Assembly (NCBI RefSeq): GCF_002127325.2
Contig: NC_035439.2
Coordinates: 139,935,901-139,999,900 of the forward strand
Direction of reading: 5' to 3'
DNA from: Helianthus annuus
Taxonomy: Eukaryota > Streptophyta > Magnoliopsida > Asterales > Asteraceae
Length of the DNA: 64,000 bases
In this document: piece after piece, positions 38,001 to 48,731 of the stretch
Layout: the number at the start of each line of letters is the position of its first letter
How positions within the stretch are numbered: position 1 is the first letter of the stretch
Translations under genes and position numbers: made by a program
The notes under the pieces: generated by a model
The model's input: only the letters and a program-made list of their open reading frames with translations
The model's database searches: none
Told to the model about the DNA's origin: nothing

Positions 38001-38241
38001 TACTATTAATTGATAACATTGTTAGGCATTAAAACTTGTATTTTAGCTTATAAAGTTGGACATTGCTTTATGATAAAACCATGTACTATAGTATTTATTT
38101 ATATACATACTATTAATTGGTAACATTGTTAGGCATTAAAACTTGTATTTTTAGCTTATAAAGTTGGACATTACTTTATGATAAAACCATGTACTATAGT
38201 ATTTATTTATTTATATACTATTAGTTGGTAACATTGTTAGG
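38001..38241. repeat. Tandem repeat, two units of about 107 bp plus a partial third
   Basis: Units 38,001-38,107 and 38,108-38,215 are nearly identical; a third begins at 38,216 and is cut off by the hAT-like element at 38,242. Confidence 0.85.
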
Positions 38242-38271
38242 TAGGGATGAGCACGGTACCCGTTCGGTATC
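38242..38271. mobile_element. Left piece of a GGTACC-type hAT-like MITE split by the retrotransposon
   Basis: Starts TAGGGATGAGCACGGTACC, matching the inverted end of the repeat at 9430-9650. It is cut after 30 bp by the LTR element. The continuation at 52,113 to about 52,165 (CGGTACTG, GATACCGAATAC) belongs to the same MITE; its right end is not recognisable. Confidence 0.65.
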
Positions 38272-41200
38272 TGTAACACCTCGAATTTTTGTGTCTAATG
38301 ATGTGTTAACACGTGTCATTTGATTACACGTGGCATTAATATTAAATAAAGGACTAATTTTGACAAACCTTGAATGTATGTAAATTCGAGGGTTATAGAT
38401 GTCAAGCAAGGGTAAATATACTGTATGGTAACCCTAAATGGTGCTTGTACTTTCAAACGAATGAATCATGGATCGTACGGAAGCGAAACGCGGAAAAAAG
38501 TGAGAGATTACAAGCTACAGGGGTTAACTGTGTCAACATGTTTAATTATACCTCTGAGTGACCCTTTAACGCTCCCGAGGCTTTGTAACAGTATTATACG
38601 CTCACTAGAATATACTGCATGAATTCTGCGAAGTTCCGTTTTAAAACGGGAAAGTTATGATCGAATTCGTATGAGAAGGGTTAAAAGCGTCAACAATGAA
38701 AGTTAAGGCTTTCTGAATAATTAATAAACTAACCGGGGACTTAACAACGCGGGTAAATAACACGAGGTCCTTAGTTGTAATTAACCGAGGGCCAAACCGC
38801 AAAGTTACCCCTTCAAACCCGAAAGGTTAGGTTAATAATTACGAAAGATTTCGTTATTAATTACCAGATTATGTCATCATTATAAAAGATTTTAAAAACT
38901 TGAAAATCCAACCTCTCGCGACCCGCATTAAGTTTCGGGTTAAGTGAAAGCGGGCCGCGAGCCACCTCCTTTACGCGCCTGAAGTTTGAACCTCAGGCGG
39001 CCCGCGTTCAAATGCATGGAAAACTTCCATGCGGGCCGCATTGGACGCCCAGATGCAGAAAACTTGGATTTTCTTGCCTTTTGAGCTTATGAACGATCAA
39101 ACATCAATAAATGAGGCATGGGCACCCTATACTCGACCCATAGCTCTATGGGACACCTGCCCATCATCCATGATCAGTTGTAGGGGTTGTGTGATGATCT
39201 TGAGTGCCTTGTTTCACTATAAATAGCCATCCTTGGTTCATAACTTTCATCACAACTCAAAACACTCATCTGATCATTCTAAGAAGCTTTCAAGCATTCT
39301 TCTCTGCTCTCTAAGCAAGACACAACTTCTGTAAGTCGTTCACATCCATTGTGGTCTTGTAATTCCATAGATTTAGCTTATAAACCAAACCGTCGTAACT
39401 AACGGTTGTCATAGCGATAATTCACAAATGGTCCAGTGAATTGTCGGATCAAAAGTAGTTATAAGTTGGTATTTATGTGGGTAATAAACCCCTAAAAGGG
39501 TTCCCTCTGATCACCACTCTAACTATGTCAAATGTCGAGTCAAACGTGCACTTAAAAAGTCAACAGAAAGCTATTTTGCCGTTTTATACATAATCTGTAA
39601 TGTATATGCTATGAAACCTGTTTTGGCACTCATAAAACATGATATTAAGTATATAAACTTGTTTACGCTCGTTTGAATCGACCATTTGCTATATTGACCC
39701 GGTTCGGAGCCGAATGTTGCAAAAGTTTGACTTTTGCTTTGACTTCAGTTCTGACCCGTTTTAGTGAGGTATAGATATGCCTTAGGACTCTCTTAGGACC
39801 AGGTTACATGGTGGTATAAGCCTCTGTGACCGGTTCATGATTTGTCCGAGTCTTTTGCGCATTTCCGTCAAACGCCTAAAAGATGACCGTAACGGCCTTT
39901 TAAAAATAAAACAGGTATTTCGGACACGTGAACAGACCATAACCTTGCTTATTAAATTATAAGCATGTCCTTAAAGTTTCACGTCAATCCGAGGTCTAGA
40001 ATGAGGGTTATGCTAAATAGCGCAATTATAAGAAACTTTTGTAATAAACGGCGCAATTAGCATAACACCCATCTAAACCAAGATTTCGTCTCCAAAACTT
40101 TTACCCACTGTTATAAAATAATATTTTTGGAATTTTAAAGATTTTTATAATTTTTACCTTGCTCATAACCCGCGGTTATGGCTACGGTTCGGTAAATACC
40201 GAATATGCCCTTTTCGGCCAAAACGTGAGTTCTACAAGGTCTTTTGACCCGATTCCAGTTGCTACTGATTTTAAATAATAAATAAAGTATTTTAGACTTT
40301 ATAAACTGTTCGGGAAACTCAGATTTCCTGTAGAACTCGAAAAGCTCTTTAAAAGTCTTTAAAATGACCGAAAAGCCCCTACGGGGCATAATATTAACTT
40401 AAACTCGTTACGGGCATCACGGAAGGTATCCTACTGATACCACAACCCCTTTAAGGCATATTGACTTAGGAAATAAGCGTAAGACTCTCATGGTTAACCG
40501 TTTCGCCTATTGCGCGCACGGTTCGGCTTATGAAACTAGTTTTCATAAACTAGCCGATACGGGTCAAACTATATTATTTTGACCCCAAAATACAGAGTGT
40601 GAACATTGAACCCATATAAAACAAGTCTCTGAACTTGTTTGGGGCAGAATCACATTCCATTCTCGGTTTTCGCCTTTCACGCGATTAAACCATATCTATA
40701 TATCGGAACCAACCGGTCTAGGCTACGGCTAATATAAGACCCGTTAGGATTCTAAGAGGTTAATTAAAACCTTCGTTCCAGATTAGGAGCCCCAGTAAAA
40801 GCTGTCGGTGATTTAATCAAATTAAGGAATATACTTGCAAAGGTAAATACTTTTAACTCATTTCCCCTATACGGGCTTGGGATACGGTATAATAATACCG
40901 CTTGATTGAGCATCATATCTTCCATCGCTTAGGTGGTTAATTAAATATTATGATCGGCTCATTTAAACAGTTTTGTTTCTTAAAAGCCTTTGGGGGGTTA
41001 ATGACCGTTGTCCCGGATATCCTTGGCATCATTTTACGAAATGGCCACGACCATCGACATCCCGGTGTAGGCGTACACCCGGTATATATTGTCGACATTT
41101 AATTAAAAGACGTAGCCGTTGGTTTCTATACTACGGTTTTACGCAATGTGGTGTGTCTATTAATCTTTAACCCGGCACGATCCGGGCTACTGAACGCATA

Positions 41201-41652
41201 AAAGAACATGTAATACGTTCACAAGATTTTAATAATTTTCCCAAGTTATAAAAGAGTTTGTGCCTTGTGCATTCAAATCAATTTTAATAAACATTTTCAA
41301 ATGTGTCAGTTGAATGTATTTACCAGTGTAAACTGACGTATTTTCCCCAAAAAGATTAAGTGCAGGTACTATACGAAATTGGCTGGTATTAGCTTCCTAA
41401 GCATCACGAATAGTCTCGCAAACTCGATGCCGTATCTGAATGAACAATATTTTATTATTTTGATCCGCTGTGGATACATTCGACTTCTGTAATACATTTG
41501 ATATTACAACCAGAGGTTGAAGTATATATTTATCTTTAAGCTTCCGCTGTGCATTTATATAATTGTGTGGTTTGACTATATTGTTGCCAACTACGTCACG
41601 GTAATCCCCCACCGGGCCCACCGGTGATACACGTGGAAATCGGGGTGTGACA
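38272..41652 (+). repeat. 5' LTR
   Basis: 3,381 bp, TG...CA ends. A TATA box at 39,218-39,226 puts the U3 region at roughly the first 970 bp; the remaining R/U5 part is about 2.4 kb. A GC-rich block with GGGCCGC and an inverted pair GCATGGAA/TTCCATGC lies at 38,930-39,055, just upstream of the TATA box. Confidence 0.95.
39218..39226 (+). promoter_or_regulatory. LTR TATA box with splice donor downstream
   Basis: TATAAATAG, a textbook plant TATA box; transcription would start near 39,250. At 39,331 the leader has GTAAGT, a perfect 5' splice site. The same pair is in the 3' LTR (TATA 49,677-49,685, donor 49,790). Confidence 0.75.
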
Positions 41653-41655
41653 GGT

Positions 41656-41668
41656 TGGTATCAGAGCC
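41656..41668 (+). other. Primer binding site
   Basis: TGGTATCAGAGCC, three bases after the LTR end, is complementary to the 3' end of plant initiator tRNA-Met, the usual primer for minus-strand synthesis in plant LTR elements. Confidence 0.92.
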
Positions 41669-41829
41669 AACATTGAGTGAATTAAACACGTTAGGTAATG
41701 TGTTTAATCTCAGTGACACAATTGCACATACTTGAGTCTAGACAAGAACTTAGGACAAATTCGAATTGTTATTCCAATTTTGTGTTTTTCTTTTATTATT
41801 GGTATTTAAAGTTTTATAAAGCAGGAAAA

Positions 41830-43044
41830 ATGCCACCTGTTATATTTCGAGGAAGAGGAAGGGGAAGAAGAGGCAGAGGAGAGATCGTTACTCATCACGA
41901 TCACGAAGCTGGACCGTCAGGTACAAGACCTCCTTCAATGACAAGGAGCGAAGAACCGCAACGACGAAGAGATCTTTACGAACCCGCGAGGCATTCCACC
42001 TCGCACAGCTCGACGCCATCATACCGGCACTCCTTTGGACCAAATTCAGAGAATGATCCCAACAACCCACAACCTTCCTTCATACCTCTACAACGTTCGG
42101 TATCGCACCGAAATTACGACGACCCTACTCCATACTTCATAGGTCAGTTTAATCCAGCTGACTACATACAGGAACCTTCAGGCTTTGTTCCATTAGGGCC
42201 ACAAGATCACTTCTCCGAAGACCATATGGATGAAGATACTGATCCAACAGAACCTGCTCGTGGTACGCCCACGCATCCGATAGAAGTCTCTGATGGGTCA
42301 TCCTTCCATGGCACACCCTATCAGGGACCAGATAGTTTCCAAGCGTTGTTCGACCGACATGAGTGGTACTACACACCACCTCAACAGACATCACAACAAC
42401 CGCGACATCCACAGGATCCCTCTGAGGATTCACGCTTTGTGGCAGTTACGCCACCACCTCCGCCACCGGCGCAACCAGTAATGCCTGATCCGCCAAGGCG
42501 TAGGAGGACGAATGCTCGTATGTCCACACGAGGAGGAGGGGGTATCCACTTCAGCACCCCTCGACACTCTAGTAGTAGCCACTATCCGCCACTACAAGAA
42601 GAAGGACCTTCAAGTCCTATACAGGAGGCGAACTCCGCACCAGCTGTACCAAATTCGCCACCATTTGGGTATGACCAACCCATACCTGCTTACACGGGTC
42701 CAACGGCTTACAACCCGTTCGAACCGTCGCAAGCGCATTACAACTACAATTATGAGCGCGACCCATATGTGGTGTCGGCTAGATATAATGCACGCTACCC
42801 TGACGGAGCTCATGGGAACATGGGAGCACCGGACTACTCAGCTCATGGGTATCCAATACCTCCCAGACCTCCAGTTTCGCAACATGCACCACAACCACGT
42901 TTCTCTCCTCCTGAGCAGGAAGAGATACTCCATCGACTAGATCGTGTGGAGAGAGAATTCGAGGAAGAGAAAAAGAGCCACCGAGGATTTCTCAAAGGCT
43001 TGGCGAACCTACTAAAGGGCAAAAAGAAGAAACGTGACCACTAG
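41830..43044 (+). CDS. Extra retrotransposon ORF ahead of gag, unknown function
   Basis: 404 residues from the ATG at 41,830; the frame is open back to an ATG at 41,698, but the text between is T-rich and looks untranslated. The N-terminus is Arg/Gly-rich (FRGRGRGRRGRG), the middle (about 30-350) is Pro/Ser/His-rich and probably disordered, and the C-terminus has a short heptad-like helix (EEILHRLDRVEREFEEEKK) followed by a basic tail (LLKGKKKKRD). RGG-type and basic ends suggest nucleic-acid binding; this is inference only. It is not a copy of gag: no zinc knuckle, no capsid-like motifs. A CAG acceptor-like site ends 5 nt before the ATG. I know no named family for it; extra ORFs before gag are known in Ogre/Tat elements. 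Confidence 0.75.
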   Translation: MPPVIFRGRGRGRRGRGEIVTHHDHEAGPSGTRPPSMTRSEEPQRRRDLYEPARHSTSHSSTPSYRHSFGPNSENDPNNPQPSFIPLQRSVSHRNYDDPTPYFIGQFNPADYIQEPSGFVPLGPQDHFSEDHMDEDTDPTEPARGTPTHPIEVSDGSSFHGTPYQGPDSFQALFDRHEWYYTPPQQTSQQPRHPQDPSEDSRFVAVTPPPPPPAQPVMPDPPRRRRTNARMSTRGGGGIHFSTPRHSSSSHYPPLQEEGPSSPIQEANSAPAVPNSPPFGYDQPIPAYTGPTAYNPFEPSQAHYNYNYERDPYVVSARYNARYPDGAHGNMGAPDYSAHGYPIPPRPPVSQHAPQPRFSPPEQEEILHRLDRVEREFEEEKKSHRGFLKGLANLLKGKKKKRDH

Positions 43045-43558
43045 CCCTTAATAGTTGTACTAACTTCTATTTTGAAATAAGTCCCTGCGTGGACACTTAT
43101 CGTATTTCAGTCCCGACGTGGACTTATCTTTTAGTCCTTGCATGGACACTTATCTTATATTAGTCCCTGCGTGGACTTGTCACTTATTTTAAACCTCTAT
43201 GGAGGTATGTACTATTTGAAAGACCCATTTAGGGCAATATGTGATTGTATTTAAGATGAAGGAATTTTGTTTTAATATGTATGAAATAAATCAAAACCAT
43301 TCCTTTTAAATTGATCTGCCTAAATAAAGAATCTTACGAGTGAAACCTAGCCTGGTGTCTTTTAAGATCCGGCCAAGATGGTAGGACTTAATTAAAAGAT
43401 TCAGATTCCCTGTTAACCGCTGCAAGCATGTTAACAATCATGGCAGATGTGATTCGTTAAAATCACGCACGTCATTCGTATACAATAATCCTTTAAGGAT
43501 TTCAAAACCCAACTAAATAATTTATAAATCATGGGTTAAATCACCAATGAAGGTGATC

Positions 43559-43820
43559 AATCATATTAAAACATCCATTAGTGATGTAGTGCCTACGGGC
43601 CAATCTTATTAAAACATCCATTAGTGATGTAGTGCCTACGGGCCAAATCTTATTAAAACATCCATTAAGTGATGTAGTGCCTACGGGTCAATCTTATTAA
43701 AACATCCATTAGTGATGTAGTGCCTACGGGCCAAATCTTATTAAAACATCCATTAAGTGATGTAGTGCCTACGGGCCAACCTTATTAAAACATCCATTAG
43801 TGGTGTAGTGCCTATGGGCC
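43559..43820 (+). repeat. Tandem repeat between the extra ORF and gag, about six 43-45-bp units
   Basis: Each unit reads roughly TTATTAAAACATCCATTAG, then TGATGTAGTGCCTACGGGCC, with an occasional extra A. The preceding non-coding stretch 43,070-43,200 also repeats GTCCCTGCGTGGACTTATC-like phrases. The whole 43,045-44,147 interval is non-coding. Confidence 0.85.
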
Positions 43821-44147
43821 GTAATAATTGTCTTATAAAGACGAAAGACAGTGGTGGTCTATGACTCCCTGCCAGAAAGGGGTAAGAGAACTACGGTTCA
43901 AACCTCTATGCCTTTGATTCTCTGAAATCTCGGCTAATATTATAAAACATCCTCGTGATTAGGCTTTATGCCGCCAATATTATTGTTATAGCTAAAATAG
44001 GATGTATTCGAATCCTAAAACTAAGAGAGTAATAAGTTAACCAAATATGGTCTCTGTTACCATGGTTGACAAATTGTCATAAAAGACAATTATATAATAA
44101 TCTCCTGAATAAAATTTTGTTATCTTCTATAACAGATTCAAGTTACA

Positions 44148-45413
44148 ATGGCGGATCCCAATGGAGAGAATAGCCATACAAATGAAGATGACTACGACAA
44201 TGCGCCAGTGCATTTGACAGGCGCACAGTTAAAGGCTCTGATTGACAACGCTGTTCAGGCAGCTCTGGATCGTCAATATACTGAGTCCCAAGGCAGAACC
44301 GTATCAAAACCACCCTCCAAACCAAAGTCACAATCCAAACCACTCTCCAAACCCAAGAAAGATGATGATAACCACTCGTCCGCTGAGAATAGTATTCGTC
44401 GTGAACGAGAATATACTGATGCGTCCGGTGCCAAGGGTTGCACCTACAAGTACTTCGTGTCTTGTAAGCCCCGGGAATTCACAGGGGAGAAGGGTGCTGT
44501 TGACTGCATCACCTGGCTGGATGAGATGGACACTATTGTGGACATCAGTGGGTGCGCAGAGAAGGATGTGGTGAAGTTTGTGTCCCAGTCATTTAAGGGC
44601 GAGGCCCTGGCATGGTGGAGAGCGTTGGTGCAGGCATCAGGTAAGTCTGCTTTATACAAGATGACATGGGAGGAATTTATTGCTCTCATTAAGGAAAACT
44701 ACTGCCCTCAGCATGAGGTTGAGAAGATCGAGGCTGACTTTGTGTCACTGGTGATGACGAACCTGGACTGCCAGGCTTATTTGACGAGCTTCAATACGAT
44801 GTCTCACCTGGTTCCGTACCTTGTGACACCAGAGTCTAGAAGAATCGCCCGTTTCATTGGGGGCTTGGAGCCTGCGATAAAGGCTAGCGTGAAGGCCTCT
44901 CGGCCGACGACCTTCAGGTCAGTTACTGACCTCTCCTTGTCTCTCACTTTAGATGCTGTCCGTCTGAGGACGCAAAGGAGCAAGGAGGCTGAGAAGAGGA
45001 AACGTGAGGATGATACCTCACGAAGGTTAGGAAAGAAGCACCGTGGAAACGGTGATGGCAAAAGAGGGTCGGAGACGAAGAAAGATGGGCAAACTGGTGA
45101 AAGACCCAATTGCAAAATCTGCAAGAAACCCCACTCTGGGAAATGTAGGTTTGGGTCGAATTCACAGTCTCAGCCAAAGACTTTTGCCTGTGGACTGTGC
45201 AAGTCCAAGGATCATAAGACCGTGGATTGCAAGAAGATCAAGGATGCAACCTGCTACGGTTGCAATGAAAAGGGGCATATCAAGAGCAACTGCCCTAAGA
45301 ACGCCAAAAAGGCGGAGGAGACCAAGAAGACTAATGCTAGAGTCTTCCGCATGGATGCAAAGGAGGCTGTGCTGAACGACAATGTGCTTACAGGTACTTT
45401 TTCTCGTAAATAA
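44148..45413 (+). CDS. gag: gag polyprotein of the LTR retrotransposon
   Basis: 421 residues. The centre carries a plant retrotransposon gag domain (about residues 95-260; [49 protein letters not shown]). The C-terminus has three zinc-knuckle-like motifs, [26 protein letters not shown] and [14 protein letters not shown]; the last two are CX2CX4HX4C. It would form the particle and bind RNA. The start ATG follows an acceptor-like TATAACAG by 12 nt. The frame stops at 45,411-45,413 just inside the start of pol, whereas many relatives run gag and pol in one frame. Confidence 0.92.
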   Translation: MADPNGENSHTNEDDYDNAPVHLTGAQLKALIDNAVQAALDRQYTESQGRTVSKPPSKPKSQSKPLSKPKKDDDNHSSAENSIRREREYTDASGAKGCTYKYFVSCKPREFTGEKGAVDCITWLDEMDTIVDISGCAEKDVVKFVSQSFKGEALAWWRALVQASGKSALYKMTWEEFIALIKENYCPQHEVEKIEADFVSLVMTNLDCQAYLTSFNTMSHLVPYLVTPESRRIARFIGGLEPAIKASVKASRPTTFRSVTDLSLSLTLDAVRLRTQRSKEAEKRKREDDTSRRLGKKHRGNGDGKRGSETKKDGQTGERPNCKICKKPHSGKCRFGSNSQSQPKTFACGLCKSKDHKTVDCKKIKDATCYGCNEKGHIKSNCPKNAKKAEETKKTNARVFRMDAKEAVLNDNVLTGTFSRK

Positions 45414-48400
45414 TATATTTGCAAGAGTACTTTTCGATTCAGGCGCCGATAAATCCTTTGTAGACCAAAATTTTTGCCAACTATTAAATATGCCTATCAA
45501 AACCCTAGATGTGAATTACGAGGTAGAGTTAGCAGACGGCACGATAGAAACCGTCTCCACTGTTCTAGAAGGATGTGAAATGTCCATTAAGAACCATTCT
45601 TTTCCTCTATCTCTACTTCCCTTCAAACTAGCGGGTTTCGACATTGTTCTAGGCATGGACTGGTTATCCCGTAATCAGGCCCAAATCATTTGCGGCAAAA
45701 GGCACATAGTGTTAAAGACTCCGAGTGGTGAATCGCTTACCATTCGAGGAGATACGCAGTACGGATTGCCCGAGGACGTATCTATGCTCAAAGCTTCTAG
45801 GTGTTTGAACAGAGGCTGTGTCATTTACATGGCTCAGGTGATAATTGAAGAGCCTAAGCCGAAGATAGAGGATCTTCCTGTCATTTCTGAATATCCTGAG
45901 GTTTTCCCTGAAGAACTACCTGGTTTACCACCAGATAGACAAGTGGAATTCAGAATAGATATCATACCAGGAGCAGCTCCTATAGCAAGAGCACCTTACA
46001 GGCTAGCTCCGACGGAAATGAAGGAATTAAAGACCCAGTTGGATGAACTATTGGCAAAAGGTTTTATCAGACCTAGTTCGTCTCCCTGGGGAGCACCTGT
46101 CCTATTTGTAAAGAAGAAGGACGGATCGATGCGGTTGTGCATCGATTACCGAGAGCTAAACAAAGTTACCATAAAGAATAGATATCCTTTGCCAAGGATC
46201 GACGATCTGTTCGATCAACTGCAAGGAGCGAGCTACTTCTCAAAAATCGACTTGAGGTCGGGCTATCATCAGCTAAGGGTCAGAGATGAAGATGTACATA
46301 AGACAGCATTTAGGACTCGCTATGGTCATTACGAGTTCCTAGTGATGCCTTTTGGGCTCACAAATGCACCGGCTGCGTTCATGGATCTCATGAATCGCGT
46401 CTGCAAGCCGTATTTGGACAAATTTGTCATCGTCTTCATCGACGATATTCTTATATATTCCAAAAGCCAAGCTGACCACGAGAAGCACCTCCGTTGCATT
46501 CTCGAATTACTACAGCGTGAGAAACTCTACGCCAAATTCTCGAAATGTGAATTCTGGCTACGAGAGGTTCAGTTTTTGGGTCACGTTGTAAGTGAGCGTG
46601 GTATCCAGGTGGATCCCGCTAAGGTAGAGGCAGTCATGAACTGGCAAGAGCCAAAGACGCCTACCGAAATTCGTAGTTTCCTGGGATTAGCAGGATACTA
46701 CAGGAGATTTATTGAGAATTTTTCAAGGATTGCTGCGCCCCTGACTTCCTTAACCAAGAAGAAAGAAAAATTTGTTTGGGGCCCAAAGCAGCAAGAGTCC
46801 TTCGAAGTTCTGAAGCAGAAGCTAAGCAACGCACCTGTGTTGACACTACCTGAAGGTACAGATGAATTCGTAGTTTACTGCGATGCATCACACACAGGCA
46901 TGGGTTGTGTGCTTATGCAGAAGGGCAAGGTGATTGCCTATGCTTCAAGGCAATTAAAGGTGCACGAAAAGAATTACACCACCCATGATTTGGAGTTGGG
47001 TGCCGTTGTATTTGCACTGAAATTGTGGAGGCATTACCTTTATGGTATTAAATTTGTGATTTATTCTGATCACAAAAGCCTCCAGCACCTGTTCAATCAG
47101 AAAGAGTTGAACATGAGGCAGCGTCGTTGGATGGAAACCTTGAATGACTATGATTGCGAGATCAGGTACCATCCCGGCAAGGCGAATGTAGTCGCTGATG
47201 CCCTGAGCAGAAAAGAAAGGGTAAAACCTATTCGAATCAATGCCAAGAGCATTGAGGTCAAGAACAATTTAATTGAAAGAATATTAGCTGCACAGCGAGA
47301 GGCTGTGTTGGAAGCTAATTATCCTAATGAAAAGTTAGGAGTAACTGAGGAGCAGTTGACTCTTAGCAAGGATGGAATCCTTAGACTGAACGGACGGATA
47401 TGGGTTCCGATTTATGGAGGACTACGAGATGTTATCCTCCAGGAAGCCCATAGTTCCAAATATTCTGTCCATCCTGGTGCAGACAAGATGTATCAAGACT
47501 TAAAGGCAAACTATTGGTGGATAGGCTTGAAAAAGTCTGTAGCCGCCCATGTATCAAAGTGCTTAACTTGTGCTCAAGTCAAAGCCGAGCACCAAAAGCC
47601 GTCTGGCTTGCTACAACAGCCTGAACTTCCCGAGTGGAAGTGGGAATGTGTAACTATGGATTTTATCACCAAGTTACCGAAAACCAGGAAGGGAAACGAC
47701 ACGATATGGGTCATAGTCGATAGGCTGACTAAATCAGCTCATTTCTTACCCATCAAGGAGACGTATAGCTCCGATATGTTAGCCCAACTGTATGTTGATA
47801 AGATTGTAGCCTTACACGGCATACCTGTGTCTATTATCTCCGACAGGGATACTAGATACACGTCACATTTCTGGAAGAGTTTCCAGCAATCTTTGGGTAC
47901 GCGTTTGAACTTCAGTACGGCTTACCATCCACAGACGGACGGTCAAAGTGAGCGTACTATACAGACGTTAGAAGACATGCTTCGTGCATGTGCGATCGAT
48001 TTAGGTGGTAACTGGGATAAGAATCTACCCCTAATCGAATTCTCCTACAATAATAGCTACCATACCAGCATAAAGGCTGCGCCTTTCGAGGCATTATACG
48101 GTAGGAAATGTAGATCGCCTGTTTGTTGGGCGGAAGTAGGAGAGGTCCAATTATCGGGACCTGAGATAGTTTTCCAGACAACGGACAAGATTGTCCAGAT
48201 ACGGGAACGTCTCAAGGCTGCCCGTGATAGGCAGAAAAGCTACGCTGATCCGAAGCGTAAGGACCTTCACTTTGATGTAGGTGAAAAGGTGTTGCTTAAA
48301 GTGTCGCCCTGGAAAGGGGTGATGCGTTTCGGCAAGAAGGGCAAGCTGAGTCCGAGGTACATAGGACCTTTTGAGGTCATTGAACGTGTCGGGTCAGTTG

Positions 48401-48696
48401 CCTATAAGTTGAACTTGCCTGAAGAGCTCAATGGAATTCACAATGTGTTCCACATCTGCAATCTCAAAAAGTGCTTCGCCGATGAATCATTGGTGATTCC
48501 ACACACAGATGTGCATATAGATGAGAGCTTAAAGTTTGTAGAAAAACCTTTGTCGATTGAAGATCGACAGGTGAAGAAGCTTCGAAGAAAGCACGTACCG
48601 ATTGTAAAGGTCAAATGGGATGCTCGTAGAGGTCCTGAATATACGTGGGAAGTCGAAGCCACAATGAAAGAAAAGTACCCCTATTTGTTCGAGTAA
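45382..48696 (+). CDS. pol: pol polyprotein (protease, RT, RNase H, integrase, chromodomain)
   Basis: Open for 1,104 codons. Aspartic protease near the start ([10 protein letters not shown], Asp at residue 19), reverse transcriptase at about 180-360 with FIDD at 352-355, RNase H from about 495 (CDASHTG, Asp 501), integrase zinc finger with His 690 and His 697 and a CLTC pair, and an integrase core with Asp 760, Asp 821 and Glu 857 (D-60-D-35-E). The end (about 1,045-1,104; [27 protein letters not shown]) is a chromodomain of the Tekay/Del type, thought to steer integration to heterochromatin. The frame lies +1 relative to gag and overlaps it by 32 bp; the listed ATG at 45,382 lies inside gag and may not be used. 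All catalytic residues I looked for are present. Confidence 0.94.
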   Translation: MCLQVLFLVNNIFARVLFDSGADKSFVDQNFCQLLNMPIKTLDVNYEVELADGTIETVSTVLEGCEMSIKNHSFPLSLLPFKLAGFDIVLGMDWLSRNQAQIICGKRHIVLKTPSGESLTIRGDTQYGLPEDVSMLKASRCLNRGCVIYMAQVIIEEPKPKIEDLPVISEYPEVFPEELPGLPPDRQVEFRIDIIPGAAPIARAPYRLAPTEMKELKTQLDELLAKGFIRPSSSPWGAPVLFVKKKDGSMRLCIDYRELNKVTIKNRYPLPRIDDLFDQLQGASYFSKIDLRSGYHQLRVRDEDVHKTAFRTRYGHYEFLVMPFGLTNAPAAFMDLMNRVCKPYLDKFVIVFIDDILIYSKSQADHEKHLRCILELLQREKLYAKFSKCEFWLREVQFLGHVVSERGIQVDPAKVEAVMNWQEPKTPTEIRSFLGLAGYYRRFIENFSRIAAPLTSLTKKKEKFVWGPKQQESFEVLKQKLSNAPVLTLPEGTDEFVVYCDASHTGMGCVLMQKGKVIAYASRQLKVHEKNYTTHDLELGAVVFALKLWRHYLYGIKFVIYSDHKSLQHLFNQKELNMRQRRWMETLNDYDCEIRYHPGKANVVADALSRKERVKPIRINAKSIEVKNNLIERILAAQREAVLEANYPNEKLGVTEEQLTLSKDGILRLNGRIWVPIYGGLRDVILQEAHSSKYSVHPGADKMYQDLKANYWWIGLKKSVAAHVSKCLTCAQVKAEHQKPSGLLQQPELPEWKWECVTMDFITKLPKTRKGNDTIWVIVDRLTKSAHFLPIKETYSSDMLAQLYVDKIVALHGIPVSIISDRDTRYTSHFWKSFQQSLGTRLNFSTAYHPQTDGQSERTIQTLEDMLRACAIDLGGNWDKNLPLIEFSYNNSYHTSIKAAPFEALYGRKCRSPVCWAEVGEVQLSGPEIVFQTTDKIVQIRERLKAARDRQKSYADPKRKDLHFDVGEKVLLKVSPWKGVMRFGKKGKLSPRYIGPFEVIERVGSVAYKLNLPEELNGIHNVFHICNLKKCFADESLVIPHTDVHIDESLKFVEKPLSIEDRQVKKLRRKHVPIVKVKWDARRGPEYTWEVEATMKEKYPYLFE

Positions 48697-48718
48697 ATCT
48701 CGGGTTGAGATTTATTTT

Positions 48719-48731
48719 AAGGGGGTGAGGA
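48719..48731 (+). other. Polypurine tract
   Basis: AAGGGGGTGAGGA directly before the 3' LTR; the plus-strand primer site. One T interrupts the purines. Confidence 0.88.

Noticed and set aside
38370..38622. Short frames in the LTR, repeated at 48,830-49,082
   Set aside because: They occur identically in both LTRs only because the LTRs are copies; no protein resemblance.
42149..42940. Several frames of 62-142 codons overlapping the extra retrotransposon ORF
   Set aside because: They are out-of-frame or antisense shadows of one 404-residue ORF.
44804..45500. Minus-strand frames opposite gag and the start of pol
   Set aside because: Shadows of gag/pol; no start context or family resemblance.
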